Part shown: positions 54,545 through 63,989 of the stretch, one piece after another | Position numbering within the stretch: position 1 is the first letter of the stretch | Layout: every line of letters begins with the position of its first letter | Assembly (NCBI RefSeq): GCF_030163795.1 | Contig: NZ_JASJOF010000002.1 | Span: 248,001 to 312,000, forward strand | DNA: 64,000 nt | Source of the DNA: Roseicyclus marinus | GTDB taxonomy: Bacteria; Pseudomonadota; Alphaproteobacteria; Rhodobacterales; Rhodobacteraceae | Direction of reading: 5' to 3' | Translations under genes and position numbers: made by a program | The notes under the pieces: model-generated | Told to the model about the DNA's origin: nothing | The model's database searches: none | The model's input: only the letters and a program-made list of their open reading frames with translations

Positions 54545-55489
54545 TCAAAGCCCCAGCGCCGCCGAGACCGCTGCCGCCGCGTCACCGCCGTCAAGCGTGG
54601 TGACCCCGTCAAGCCAGCCCATCACCGTGTCGGGATTGGCCGCCATCCACGCCGTCGCAGCCTCGGCCGGATCGGCACCATCGTTCAGGATCGCGCCCAT
54701 GATCTCGTTTTCCATGGCCAGCGTGAATTCGAGATTGGTGAGCAGTTGCCCCACGTTCGGGCAGGCCTCGACATAGCCCGCGCTCGTGTTGGTATAGACA
54801 GTTGCGCCGCCCAGATCGGGGCCGAACCAATCATCGCCGCCCGTCAGGTAGGTGAGGTCGAAATTGGCATTCATCGGATGCGGTTCCCAGGCGAGGAAGA
54901 CGATCGGTTCGCCCCGGTCCACGGCGCGGGCGACCTGCGCCAGCATGCCCTGTTCCGAGCTTTCGACCACGTCGAAATCCGCAGCCCCCAGCCCAAAGGC
55001 ATCGGCCGCGATCATGTCGAGGATCAGGCGGTTGCCGTCATTGCCGGGCTCGATCCCGTAGATCTGGCGCTCGAGTGCGTCGCCCGCACCCGCGACATCG
55101 CTGAAATCGTCGATCCCCATGGCCGCACCATGGGCATTGGTGGCGAGCGTGTATTTCGCCCCCGTCAGGTTCGCGCGCACCGTGTCCACCGTGCCCGCAT
55201 CGCGGTAGGGCGCGATATCGGCTTCCATCGTAGGCATCCAGTTGCCGAGGAACACGTCGATGTCGCCCGAGGCGAGCGAGGTATAGGTGACCGGCACCGA
55301 CAGGACGCGGATCTCGGTCTCGTAGCCCAGCGCCTCGAGCACCACGGTGGTGGCCGCCGTCGTCGCGGTGATGTCGGTCCAGCCAACGTCCGAGAAGGTC
55401 ACCGTGGCACAATCGTCCTGCGCCATGGCCGCACCTGCGGAAAGGCTCAGCGCCAGCGCGCTTGCGGCGCTGCGGGTCAAAAGGCTCAT
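54545..55489 (-). CDS. choX: Choline/glycine betaine substrate-binding protein
   Basis: Periplasmic binding protein of the OpuAC/ChoX family, 314 aa. Seen: signal peptide (SAASALALSLSAGAAMA, cleavage before QDDC), then FSDVGWTDITATTA, DVFLGNWMPTME (the aromatic-box Trp region) and FLAWEPHPMNANFDL with a second Trp, typical of quaternary-amine binding. Start is ATG 55489 with GGGAG 11 bases upstream; ATG 55495 lies too close to it. Divergent from betI across the operator. Confidence 0.9.
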   Translation of the reverse strand: MSLLTRSAASALALSLSAGAAMAQDDCATVTFSDVGWTDITATTAATTVVLEALGYETEIRVLSVPVTYTSLASGDIDVFLGNWMPTMEADIAPYRDAGTVDTVRANLTGAKYTLATNAHGAAMGIDDFSDVAGAGDALERQIYGIEPGNDGNRLILDMIAADAFGLGAADFDVVESSEQGMLAQVARAVDRGEPIVFLAWEPHPMNANFDLTYLTGGDDWFGPDLGGATVYTNTSAGYVEACPNVGQLLTNLEFTLAMENEIMGAILNDGADPAEAATAWMAANPDTVMGWLDGVTTLDGGDAAAAVSAALGL

Positions 55490-55518
55490 GGTCATATCTC
55501 CCTGTTCTGGTCGTTTTG

Positions 55519-55538
55519 TTGATTGACCAGTCAATTAA
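55519..55538. promoter_or_regulatory. BetI-type operator between choX and betI
   Basis: Palindrome ATTGAC-CA-GTCAAT within TTGATTGACCAGTCAATTAA. Sequence and position match the BetI operator of enteric bet promoters (TTGATTGGACGTTCAAT type). It lies 30 bp before the choX ATG and 43 bp before betI, so one site could repress both transcripts until choline is present. Confidence 0.7.
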
Positions 55539-55580
55539 AAACCTGTTTTCTGCGGCAATGCAACCATCAGGGGACAAGCA

Positions 55581-56162
55581 ATGCCACGCGTAGGCATGAT
55601 GGCACAGCGTATGGACGCGCTTGTCAACGCCACGATCGGAGAGATCGGGCGCAAGGGCTCGCTCGACGTGACCATGGGGCAGATCGCCAAGGCCGCGGGC
55701 GTGTCGAGCGCGCTGGCCCATCATTACTTTGGGTCGAAGGACGACCTATTCCTCGCGGCGATGCGGGCGATTCTGTCCGAATTCGGGGCCGAGGCCCGCC
55801 GCGAGTTATCCGCGGCGCGGGATCCGCGTGGGCGCCTTGGTGCCATTGTCCGGGCCAGTTTCGGCGGCCAGAACTTTCTGCCCGAGGTGGTCGCGGCCTG
55901 GCTCAATTTCTACGTTCTGGCCCGCACCCAGCCCAAGGCAGCGCGGCTGTTGAACATCTACCAGCGGCGGCTCGTGTCGAACCTGACCCATGCGCTGCGC
56001 CCGCTCTGTGACCGGCCCCAGTCCGTCGCGCGGACCGCTGCCGCGCTGATCGACGGGCTCTATATCCGCCACGCCCTGACCGAGGCCGGGCCGCCTGATG
56101 CAACGCAGGCCATCGCCACGGTCGAAGCCTACCTGACACTCGCCATCGGAGACGCACGTTGA
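55581..56162 (+). CDS. betI: Transcriptional repressor BetI
   Basis: TetR-family repressor of choline metabolism genes; choline relieves repression. Seen: N-terminal HTH (TMGQIAKAAGVSSALAHHYFGSKDDLF) and BetI-like C-terminal helices (WLNFYVLARTQPKAARLLNIYQRRL). Length 193 aa matches BetI. First gene of betICBA; its TGA overlaps the betC TTG start. Confidence 0.93.
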   Translation: MPRVGMMAQRMDALVNATIGEIGRKGSLDVTMGQIAKAAGVSSALAHHYFGSKDDLFLAAMRAILSEFGAEARRELSAARDPRGRLGAIVRASFGGQNFLPEVVAAWLNFYVLARTQPKAARLLNIYQRRLVSNLTHALRPLCDRPQSVARTAAALIDGLYIRHALTEAGPPDATQAIATVEAYLTLAIGDAR

Positions 56163-57667
56163 CCCGACCCAACATCCTGATCGTGATGGTCGACCAGCTG
56201 AACGGGACGCTCTTTCCCGACGGCCCGGCCGATTGGCTGCACGCGCCGCATCTCAAACGGCTCGCCGCGCGGTCGGTGCGCTTCGCCAACAGCTACACGG
56301 CAAGCCCGCTGTGCGCGCCCGCCCGCGCCAGCTTCATGTCCGGACAATTGCCCTCGCGCACCGGGGTCTATGACAATGCGGCGGAATTCGCTTCCTCGAT
56401 CCCGACATACGCCCATCACTTGCGGCGCGCGGGCTATTACACGGGTCTGTCGGGCAAGATGCATTTCGTCGGCCCGGATCAACTGCACGGCTTCGAGGAA
56501 CGCCTGACGACCGACATCTATCCCGCCGATTTCGGCTGGACGCCCGATTACCGCAAACCCGGCGAGCGGATCGATTGGTGGTACCACAACATGGGATCCG
56601 TCACCGGCGCGGGCGTGGCCGAGATCAGCAACCAGATGGAATACGACGACGAGGTGGCCTTCATGGCCGAGCAAAAGCTCTATGACCTCGCGCGGGGAAA
56701 GGATGCCCGGCCCTGGTGTCTGACCGTCAGCTTCACCCATCCCCACGACCCTTACGTCGCGCGACGCAAGTATTGGGATCTTTACGAGGATTGCGCGCAT
56801 CTGCAGCCCGATGTGCCCGCCCTGCCCTATGCGGATCACGACCCCCATGCGCAGCGCATCTTCGACGCAAACGACTGGCGGAATTTCACGATCACGGAGG
56901 ATGATATTGCGCGGTCCCGGCGCGCCTATTTCGCCAATATCTCTTATCTCGACGACAAGATCGGCGGCATCCTCGACGTGCTCGACCGCACCCGGCAGGA
57001 CGCGATCGTCGTCTTCGTCTCGGACCATGGCGACATGCTGGGCGAGCGGGGGCTTTGGTTCAAGATGAACTTCTACGACGGGTCCGCCCGCGTCCCCCTG
57101 ATGATCGCGGCCCCCGGCCTTGCGCCGGGCCGGGTCGAAGATCCGGTATCGACCATCGACCTGTGCCCGACGCTGTGTGATCTGGCGGGCGTCTCGATGG
57201 CCGAGGTCATGCCATGGACCGATGGCGAAAGCCTTGTGCCCTTGGCGCATGGTCGGACACGGCAAAGCCCCGTCGCGATGGAATATGCCGCCGAGGCGTC
57301 GATCACGCCGCTGGTGGGACTGCGGCAGGGACGGTGGAAATACACCAATTGCGCGGCCGACCCCGAGCAGCTTTTCGACCTGATGGCCGATCCGCAGGAG
57401 CGGGTGAACCTTGCCGATGACCCCGCCCATGCCGGGACGCTGGAACACTTCCGCGTCATGGCCGCCGCGCGCTGGGATCTTGAGGCCTTCGACGCCGCGG
57501 TGCGCGAAAGCCAGGCCCGCCGCTGGGTTGTCTACGAGGCGCTCAGGAACGGGTCCTATTACCCGTGGGATTTCCAACCGCTCAGAGCCGCCTCCGAGCG
57601 CTTCATGCGCAACCACATGGACCTCAATGTCCTTGAGGAAAATCAACGCTTTCCGAGAGGGGAATGA
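56159..57667 (+). CDS. betC: Choline-sulfatase BetC
   Basis: Type I sulfatase releasing choline from choline-O-sulfate, a common marine osmolyte. Seen: [16 protein letters not shown] (metal Asp pair), formylglycine motif C52-A-P-A-R in [15 protein letters not shown], so Cys-type, [24 protein letters not shown], and a C-terminal choline-sulfatase domain ending in [16 protein letters not shown]. Length 502 aa. Starts with a rare TTG at 56159, which overlaps the betI stop (TTGA) and has GGAGA upstream; no ATG keeps the N-terminal metal site. Confidence 0.93.
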   Translation: MTRPNILIVMVDQLNGTLFPDGPADWLHAPHLKRLAARSVRFANSYTASPLCAPARASFMSGQLPSRTGVYDNAAEFASSIPTYAHHLRRAGYYTGLSGKMHFVGPDQLHGFEERLTTDIYPADFGWTPDYRKPGERIDWWYHNMGSVTGAGVAEISNQMEYDDEVAFMAEQKLYDLARGKDARPWCLTVSFTHPHDPYVARRKYWDLYEDCAHLQPDVPALPYADHDPHAQRIFDANDWRNFTITEDDIARSRRAYFANISYLDDKIGGILDVLDRTRQDAIVVFVSDHGDMLGERGLWFKMNFYDGSARVPLMIAAPGLAPGRVEDPVSTIDLCPTLCDLAGVSMAEVMPWTDGESLVPLAHGRTRQSPVAMEYAAEASITPLVGLRQGRWKYTNCAADPEQLFDLMADPQERVNLADDPAHAGTLEHFRVMAAARWDLEAFDAAVRESQARRWVVYEALRNGSYYPWDFQPLRAASERFMRNHMDLNVLEENQRFPRGE

Positions 57668-59118
57668 TGCAAGCCCAACCCAATGCCAGCCATTTCGTCA
57701 ACGGTGCCTATCTCGAGGATGCGGCGGGTTCATCGCTGCCCGTGATCTTTCCCGGAACGGGTGAAGAGATCGCGCAAGTCCATGAGGCTACACCGGCCGT
57801 GATCGAAGCCGCGCTTGCCGCAGCCAAAGCCGCGCAAGCGCCATGGGCCGCGCTGATGCCCGTGGAACGGGGCCGCATCCTGCGCCGGGCCGCCGATATC
57901 ATCCGGTTGCGAAACCGGGAATTGTCGGAACTCGAAACGCTCGACACCGGCAAGCCGATTTCCGAAACGCTGGTGGCCGATGCGACCTCTGCCGCCGATG
58001 CGCTGGAATTTTTCGGCGGGCTGGCCGGTACGCTGACCGGCGAGCATGTGCCGCTCGGCGCCGATTGGGCCTATACGATGCGTATACCGCTGGGGGTCTG
58101 TGTGGGCCTTGGCGCGTGGAACTATCCCACGCAGGTCGCGGCGTGGAAGGCCGCGCCGGCACTGGTCTGCGGCAACACCATGGTTTTCAAGCCTAGCGAG
58201 CAGACGCCGCTCTGCGCCCTGAAACTGGCCGAAATCCTGGTCGAGGCGGGCGCGCCGCCCGGTGTGTTCAACGTGATCCAAGGCGCGGGCACGGTGGGTC
58301 GCGCGCTGGTCGAGGACGCGCGCGTCGCCAAAGTGTCCCTGACCGGCTCGGCCGAGACCGGCAAACGCGTCTATGCCGGGGCGGCGGCGCAGATGAAGCA
58401 TGTGACGATGGAATTGGGCGGGAAATCGCCCCTCGTCATCTTCGAGGATGCCGATCTCGACAGCGCGGTTTCGGCAGCGATCAACGCCAATTTCTTTTCC
58501 ACCGGGCAGGTCTGTTCCAACGGGACGCGGGTTTTCGTGCAGCGCGCGATCAAGGAGGAATTCTTGGCCCGGCTGGTTGCGCGTGTGTCCAAGGCCGTCA
58601 TCGGCGATCCGAGGGATGAAGCGACGCACGTTGGGCCGATGACCAGCGCCGAACAGCTGGAAATCACCTGTTCCTACATCGAAAAAGGCAAGTCCGAAGG
58701 TGCGCGGCTGGTGCATGGCGGGCGCGGGCCCGACCGGCCCGGATGGTTCGTGGAGCCCACGATTTTTGCCGATGTGACCGACGAGATGAGCATCGCGACG
58801 GACGAGATATTCGGCCCGGTCATGTCGGTCCTCGATTTCGAAACCGAGGAAGAGGTGATCACCCGCGCCAATGCGACCGATCTGGGCCTGTCGGGCGCGG
58901 TCTTTACTCGCGATCTGGTGCGCGCGCATCGCGTGATCCATGCGATCGAGGCCGGAACGCTCTGGATCAACCAGTACAACGTGACGCCGGTTGAACTGCC
59001 TTTTGGTGGGGTGAAGGGATCGGGTCTCGGGCGCGAGAATGCGCGCGCGGCGATCGAATCCTATAGCCAGCTCAAATCCATCTATGTCGGCATGACCCCG
59101 GTAGAGGCGGCCTATTGA
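57664..59118 (+). CDS. betB: Betaine aldehyde dehydrogenase BetB
   Basis: NAD-dependent aldehyde dehydrogenase converting betaine aldehyde to glycine betaine. Seen: [13 protein letters not shown] and the [10 protein letters not shown] segment, Glu250 in TMELGGKSP, catalytic Cys284 in [13 protein letters not shown], and [13 protein letters not shown] near the C-terminus. Length 484 aa. ATG 57664 overlaps the betC stop (ATGA); ATG 57667 fits the GAGAGG ribosome site slightly better and differs by one residue. Confidence 0.95.
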   Translation: MMQAQPNASHFVNGAYLEDAAGSSLPVIFPGTGEEIAQVHEATPAVIEAALAAAKAAQAPWAALMPVERGRILRRAADIIRLRNRELSELETLDTGKPISETLVADATSAADALEFFGGLAGTLTGEHVPLGADWAYTMRIPLGVCVGLGAWNYPTQVAAWKAAPALVCGNTMVFKPSEQTPLCALKLAEILVEAGAPPGVFNVIQGAGTVGRALVEDARVAKVSLTGSAETGKRVYAGAAAQMKHVTMELGGKSPLVIFEDADLDSAVSAAINANFFSTGQVCSNGTRVFVQRAIKEEFLARLVARVSKAVIGDPRDEATHVGPMTSAEQLEITCSYIEKGKSEGARLVHGGRGPDRPGWFVEPTIFADVTDEMSIATDEIFGPVMSVLDFETEEEVITRANATDLGLSGAVFTRDLVRAHRVIHAIEAGTLWINQYNVTPVELPFGGVKGSGLGRENARAAIESYSQLKSIYVGMTPVEAAY

Positions 59119-60800
59119 TGTCGGGATCCATGCAAGCCGATCATGTCATCGTGGGCGCGGGCAGCGCAGGCTGCGCCATCGCCTGGCGTCTGGTGGAGGC
59201 CGGAAAATCCGTCATCGTCGTGGAACATGGCGGCAGCGATTGGGGCCCGTTCATCAACATGCCCGCCGCGCTCTCCTATCCGATGGGGATGAAGCGTTAC
59301 GACTGGGGCTATATGACCGAGCCAGAGCCGCATATGGACGGGCGTATCATGGCCTGCCCACGCGGCAAGGTATTGGGCGGATCCTCGTCGATCAACGGGA
59401 TGATCTATGTGCGCGGCCATGCGCGCGATTTCGACACCTGGGCCGAAATGGGGGCGGAGGGTTGGTCCTATGCCGATGTCCTGCCCTATTTCAAACGGGC
59501 CGAGACATGGCATGGCGACGCGGGGGATGCGCGGTTCCGGGGGCATGATGGCCCGCTGCACATCACGCGAGGACCACGAAAAAACCCTTTGTTCCAAGCC
59601 TTTATCGAGGCGGGCGCGAACGCCGGATACGGCGCGACCGAGGATTACAACGGCCAGCGGCAAGAGGGTTTCGGAGCCTTCGAGATGACCGTATGGCAGG
59701 GTGAACGCTGGTCGGCGGCCAAGGCCTACCTGCGGCCCGCGCTGAAAACCGGGCGCTGCACGGTGGTGCGCGGCTTGGTCGAAAAGGTCGAGATCACGGA
59801 CGGCCGCGCCAGAGGTGTGCGGCTGGCGGGCGGGCGCCTGATCGAGGCGCGCGAGGAGGTGATCCTGTCCGCTGGTGCGATCAACTCGCCCAAAATCTTG
59901 ATGCTCAGTGGAATTGGACCAGCCAAGCATCTGGCCGAAATGGGTATTCCCGTGCTGGCAGACCGCCCCGGCGTGGGTGCGAACCTTCAGGACCATCTTG
60001 AGCTGTATATTCAATATGCGTCTACCAAACCCGTCAGCCTTGCGCCCTATTGGTCGCTTTGGGGCAAGGCGCTGGTGGGTGCGCAATGGCTGTTTTTCCG
60101 CCAAGGTCTTGGCGCGTCGAACAATTTCGAGGCCTGCGGTTTCATCCGGTCGCGGGCGGGGATCGACTATCCCGACATCCAGTTCCATTTCTTGCCCATC
60201 GCCGTGCGCTATGACGGCAAGACGGCGTCCAAGGGGCACGGGTTCCAAGCACATGTCGGGCCGATGCGATCCAAAAGCCGCGGTAGGGTCACGCTACGCT
60301 CCGCCGATCCGGCGGAGGCGCCCCGGATCTTGTTCAATTACATGTCCCAACCCTCTGATTGGGAAGAGTTTCGGCGCGCGATCCGGCTGACGCGGGAGAT
60401 CTTTGCGACCGAGCCGATGGCGGGCTTTGTCGACCACGAAATCCAGCCCGGACAGGCCGAAACGGATGCAGAATTGGACGCCGTGATCCGGGAGCATGCG
60501 GAAAGCGCCTATCATCCTTGCGGGACGGCGCGAATGGGGCGGCGGGATGATCCGATGGCGGTCGTGGACCCGCAGGCGCGGGTGATCGGGGTGGAGGGGC
60601 TACGGCTGGCGGACAGTTCGGTTTTCCCCCTGATTCCAAACGGAAACCTGAATGCGCCCTCGATCATGGTGGGGGAAAAGGCGGCCGATCACATCTTGGG
60701 CCGCGCGCCGCTTGCCGCGGAAAACCTCGAGCCCTGGATCGCGCCGGATTGGGAAAACGCGCAGCGGGAGAGCGACGCGCGGAAGGCGGCGGCGGAGTGA
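59118..60800 (+). CDS. betA: Choline dehydrogenase BetA
   Basis: GMC-family flavoprotein oxidising choline to betaine aldehyde at the membrane. Seen: FAD motif [15 protein letters not shown] (GAGSAG at residues 13-18), [19 protein letters not shown], the second GMC signature [16 protein letters not shown], and catalytic HPCGTARMG plus [17 protein letters not shown]. Length 560 aa. ATG 59118 overlaps the betB TGA (TGATG). Last gene of betICBA. Confidence 0.95.
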   Translation: MSGSMQADHVIVGAGSAGCAIAWRLVEAGKSVIVVEHGGSDWGPFINMPAALSYPMGMKRYDWGYMTEPEPHMDGRIMACPRGKVLGGSSSINGMIYVRGHARDFDTWAEMGAEGWSYADVLPYFKRAETWHGDAGDARFRGHDGPLHITRGPRKNPLFQAFIEAGANAGYGATEDYNGQRQEGFGAFEMTVWQGERWSAAKAYLRPALKTGRCTVVRGLVEKVEITDGRARGVRLAGGRLIEAREEVILSAGAINSPKILMLSGIGPAKHLAEMGIPVLADRPGVGANLQDHLELYIQYASTKPVSLAPYWSLWGKALVGAQWLFFRQGLGASNNFEACGFIRSRAGIDYPDIQFHFLPIAVRYDGKTASKGHGFQAHVGPMRSKSRGRVTLRSADPAEAPRILFNYMSQPSDWEEFRRAIRLTREIFATEPMAGFVDHEIQPGQAETDAELDAVIREHAESAYHPCGTARMGRRDDPMAVVDPQARVIGVEGLRLADSSVFPLIPNGNLNAPSIMVGEKAADHILGRAPLAAENLEPWIAPDWENAQRESDARKAAAE

Positions 60801-60829
60801 AAAAGGGCGGTAGGGATCTCGTCGTTTTT

Positions 60830-60873
60830 CCGTAGTGAACCCGTAGTGCATCCGTAGTGCATCTGTCATGCGC
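60830..60873. repeat. 11-bp tandem repeat after betA
   Basis: Units CCGTAGTGAAC (60830-60840), CCGTAGTGCAT (60841-60851), CCGTAGTGCAT (60852-60862) and a degenerate fourth copy (60863-60873). They lie in the 74-bp gap between convergent betA and the VWA gene. No T-tract is present, so they are not an obvious terminator. Confidence 0.85.
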
Positions 60874-60874
60874 A

Positions 60875-62098
60875 TCAGCGCCCCTCGCCGATGACCAGAA
60901 CCCGGCCATGGGGCGGCGGATCGACGGGCGCGGGGACCGCCCAGAGCACGGGGTAGCCCGGCGCGGGCGGGACGACCGCGTCGAGGTCGGTGAGCACCAC
61001 GAGCATGGAGGGGGCAGCGGCCCCTGCCCGGTCGAAAAGATCGGCGTAATCCGTGCCGCCGCCCGTTCGCAGCGGCAGATCGCCCAGCGCCTGCCATCCC
61101 GATGGATCGAGGCGCGTTTCGAGAAAGACCGCCTCGTCGAAGGCCATCAGATGCACCTCGGCCCCGGTGCGGCGCGCGATGCCCCGCGCCTCGGCGGTGA
61201 AGAGCCGCAGCATCTGCGCATCTACGGAAGAGGAGGTATCGAGGCCCACGACCAGCCGGGGGCGCGCATCCATCCGTTGGCGACCCGGTTCATAGACCGG
61301 CACGGGACCGCCCCGGCGCTCGGCCTCGGCCATGCGGGCGACCCATCGCCCGGCGGGCCGCCGCCAACTGGCATGGGGCCGTTCGGTGAGCGCACGGGCG
61401 AGAACGCCGCGCAAAGCCACCTCCCACGGGACGGCGGCGGGGGCGAGATCGGCGAGGATCGCACCCAGCTTCCCAATGCCCGTGCCCGCCTTGCGCCCGG
61501 CCTCGAGCGCGCGGAGGATCTGGTTGCGCCAATCGGCGGTTTTCTGGGTCTCGCCGCTGTCGTCGGGTTCGCCAAGACCCAGATCGACGGCGAACCCTCG
61601 CGTTGCGCCCCAGTCGCGGAGTTTCTCGGCGCGTTTGGGATCGGCGTGGAGCGCCATGGCGAGCCTGTCGGCATCCCAGCGTTCCAGAGCCGCGACGGGG
61701 GATTGCGCGGGCAATCCCGCCTCGGCCAGAAGCTCGGTCAGAAGAACGGCGGGGCGCGGGACGGCATGGCCGGCAAGGATAAGCGTCTCATTGATGATCC
61801 CGTCAGCGGCGAGACCGAAGAGCGAGGCGTCGAAGCCGTCGCCCAAGCGTTCGGCCAAGCCTGCCTGCCGGTCGGAATGGCGCAGCGCGACATGGAGGAC
61901 GTGATGAGCTACAAGCCCCACTTGTTCCGGCAGGCCCAGCGTGTCGAAACCGGGGCCGTAGCTGATCGTGTCGCCATCCGTTCGGGTCGCGCCATCGCCG
62001 TCGCGGTGGCGGCACCAGAGCGCCAGGACGGCAAGGGCCGGATCGACCTCGCCCAGATGGGCGAGCGCGCGGGCGGCGCGGTTGGAATGGGTCGTCAC
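60875..62098 (-). CDS. VWA-like protein with DUF2201 metallopeptidase-like domain
   Basis: A 407-aa protein. N-terminal DUF2201-type domain (about 1-130) with AHHVLHVALRH, where the usual metal-binding HExxH reads HHxxH, so the catalytic Glu is missing. C-terminal VWA-like domain from about 280 with the MIDAS motif DTSSS at 287-291, RTGGGTDY and VLTDLDA. Such proteins pair with MoxR AAA+ ATPases to remodel protein complexes or insert metals. ATG 62098 overlaps the MoxR gene stop (ATGA). Confidence 0.85.
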   Translation of the reverse strand: MTTHSNRAARALAHLGEVDPALAVLALWCRHRDGDGATRTDGDTISYGPGFDTLGLPEQVGLVAHHVLHVALRHSDRQAGLAERLGDGFDASLFGLAADGIINETLILAGHAVPRPAVLLTELLAEAGLPAQSPVAALERWDADRLAMALHADPKRAEKLRDWGATRGFAVDLGLGEPDDSGETQKTADWRNQILRALEAGRKAGTGIGKLGAILADLAPAAVPWEVALRGVLARALTERPHASWRRPAGRWVARMAEAERRGGPVPVYEPGRQRMDARPRLVVGLDTSSSVDAQMLRLFTAEARGIARRTGAEVHLMAFDEAVFLETRLDPSGWQALGDLPLRTGGGTDYADLFDRAGAAAPSMLVVLTDLDAVVPPAPGYPVLWAVPAPVDPPPHGRVLVIGEGR

Positions 62099-63198
62099 GG
62101 CAACCCTGCCGCCTGCCGTTCGGCGGCATAGGCGGCGTAATCGGGGCTGTCGGCAAAGACATCTTCCCAGCCCTGTTCGAGCGCGCGGCCGATCAGCATC
62201 TCGAAGCCGAAGGCAGCCAATTCACTCACAGGTAATCCACCGTAGCCTTGCCCGCCAAGCCCACGCAAATCGGACAGAATCTCGATGCCTGTGGATAAGT
62301 TTGCGCGGGTGGTCGCGCCGACCATCCCATAGACCAGCGCCGTCAGGCCATGGAGGGTTCGGGGATACATCACCACACGATCCTTGCGCGGAGTTTCCAT
62401 CATTGCGTCAATCTGGACCGTGGCCGCGATTTCATCGGCCAGCAGCGCGAATTCGGCGGCAGGCGCCGCCCCCACCGTGCCCGCGATCATCACGGAGCGC
62501 GTGGCGCGGTCGGGAATGGCGTGCATGATCTGGCTGACCCGTGTCCAGCTGCGCGGGGTGCAGGCGATCATCTGGCCCCGGCGCAAGCTGTCCTCGGTCG
62601 TCTCGAGCAGGTCGGGCCGTGTGCGGATGAAGGCCGCGACGGCGGGATGGATGCCTGCGGGGATGGCATAGTGTTTCAGCCAATCCTCGGGATTTGCCTG
62701 CACGATCATGTGGATGAGCCGGTCCGATAGCGCCGTGCCCATGTCATAGGCGATGGCGCCATCTTCGATCCGGTTGCCTGCGGCGATGATCATGACGCTG
62801 TCGGGCAGGCGGTGGCGACCCACGCGGCGTTCCTGCAAGAGGCCGTAGACGGTGGGTTGCAGGGCGGGGGCTGCGGCGGTCAGTTCGTCGAGGAACAGGA
62901 TCGCGGGGGCGTCGGTGTCGGGCAGATCTTCGGGGCGGTACCAGATGGTTTTCGCCGCCTCGTGGTCGAAATAGGGGAGGCCGCGCAGATCCTGCGGTTC
63001 GATGGTCGTCAGGCGCAGGTCGAAAAGTTCCGCGCCGATGCGATGGGCAAGGGTCTGGACCACTTCGGTCTTGCCGACACCGGGCCGGCCATGCAGCATC
63101 CAGCTGGCCATCAGGCCCCCGGCTTTCTGCGCCTCCCACCCGGCCTCCAGCACCTTCAGCGCCTCGCCCGCCGCAACCGTCGTCGCATTCACGCTCAT
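62095..63198 (-). CDS. MoxR family AAA+ ATPase
   Basis: A 367-aa ATPase: Walker A HGRPGVGKTEVV at residues 36-47, Walker B ILFLDELTAA at 100-109, sensor-1-like IIAAGNRIED, and an arginine-rich lid (TPRSWTRVS). MoxR proteins act with VWA partners as chaperones for metal or cofactor loading. The partner VWA gene lies directly downstream (ATGA), and a membrane protein gene lies directly upstream with the same overlap, making a three-gene coupled unit. Confidence 0.88.
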   Translation of the reverse strand: MSVNATTVAAGEALKVLEAGWEAQKAGGLMASWMLHGRPGVGKTEVVQTLAHRIGAELFDLRLTTIEPQDLRGLPYFDHEAAKTIWYRPEDLPDTDAPAILFLDELTAAAPALQPTVYGLLQERRVGRHRLPDSVMIIAAGNRIEDGAIAYDMGTALSDRLIHMIVQANPEDWLKHYAIPAGIHPAVAAFIRTRPDLLETTEDSLRRGQMIACTPRSWTRVSQIMHAIPDRATRSVMIAGTVGAAPAAEFALLADEIAATVQIDAMMETPRKDRVVMYPRTLHGLTALVYGMVGATTRANLSTGIEILSDLRGLGGQGYGGLPVSELAAFGFEMLIGRALEQGWEDVFADSPDYAAYAAERQAAGLP

Positions 63199-63881
63199 GC
63201 GGTGGCCGCCCGTTTTTCAAGCGCTGCCGCCAGCCGCGCATGGGCGGAGACGGCGCGGGCCTCTTGCGCGATGTCGCGGATGTAGAGGTCATCGCGGTGA
63301 TTGACGGCCAAGAGGTCACGCTCGGTCAGATCGGCATCGAAAAGATCCGCGAGTGCGGCGCGGTCGCCCTCATCGAGCGACAGGAGCCGGGGGGCGGGCC
63401 GGTCGGTCTGGACCGAGACGAGCGTCAGGGGGGCGATGCGTGCCAGTTCGGATTGTTCGATGACAAGGCGCAAGTCGCCATCGGTCAGGGCATGGCGGGC
63501 GGCGATCTTGCGCAGGGCGGCGCGGGCGCGGAAGGCGAGCGTGTCGAGGCGGCGCGCGGCCGTATCCGCATCGACGGCGCGGGCGCGGCCCGCCTTGGAC
63601 AGGCGCAGCACCTTCATCTCGACGAAGGCGATGACGATGAGCATGGCAAGCGGGGCCTGCGTGACGGGCAGCGCCAGATCGCGCGACAGGAGCGGGATGG
63701 CGACAAAAGGCAAAAGCGCCGAGAGATAGCGGAGGATCTGGATTTCCACGATCATCCGGAGCCAGAGCCGAAAGCCCCCGCGGCGCGGCACGAGCTGCAC
63801 CCGGCCCAGGAACTTCTTGGGCAGGCTGCGGGTTTCCAAGACGCCGCGGTTGGAAATGGTCGTGTCGCTGGCGATCAACAT
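63195..63881 (-). CDS. Membrane protein of unknown function, first gene of the MoxR operon
   Basis: A 228-aa protein with two membrane segments (about residues 49-65 and 75-92: LSALLPFVAIPLLS; LAMLIVIAFVEMKVL), a basic N-terminus and a charged cytoplasmic C-terminal half (SVQTDRPAPRLLSLDEGDRAALADLFDADLTERDLL). I do not recognise a family. Overlap with the MoxR gene suggests it is a membrane anchor or the target of that system; inference from position only. Confidence 0.7.
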   Translation of the reverse strand: MLIASDTTISNRGVLETRSLPKKFLGRVQLVPRRGGFRLWLRMIVEIQILRYLSALLPFVAIPLLSRDLALPVTQAPLAMLIVIAFVEMKVLRLSKAGRARAVDADTAARRLDTLAFRARAALRKIAARHALTDGDLRLVIEQSELARIAPLTLVSVQTDRPAPRLLSLDEGDRAALADLFDADLTERDLLAVNHRDDLYIRDIAQEARAVSAHARLAAALEKRAATA

Positions 63882-63890
63882 GGGTCCTAG

Positions 63891-63952
63891 CCTAGCGCAT
63901 TTGGAGAGGCCGCCAATGGCCCTGCTTTCGTCTTTGGGTCCGATGCGCTAGG
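63891..63952. promoter_or_regulatory. 10-bp inverted repeat in the divergent promoter region
   Basis: CCTAGCGCAT (63891-63900) and ATGCGCTAGG (63943-63952), exact complements 42 bp apart, between the MoxR operon and the plus-strand gene at the window edge. Possibly two operator half-sites. Confidence 0.35.
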
Positions 63953-63989
63953 TCTGGGGTCGCCGTGTCCGAAGAGGAGTGTTTTTCGC

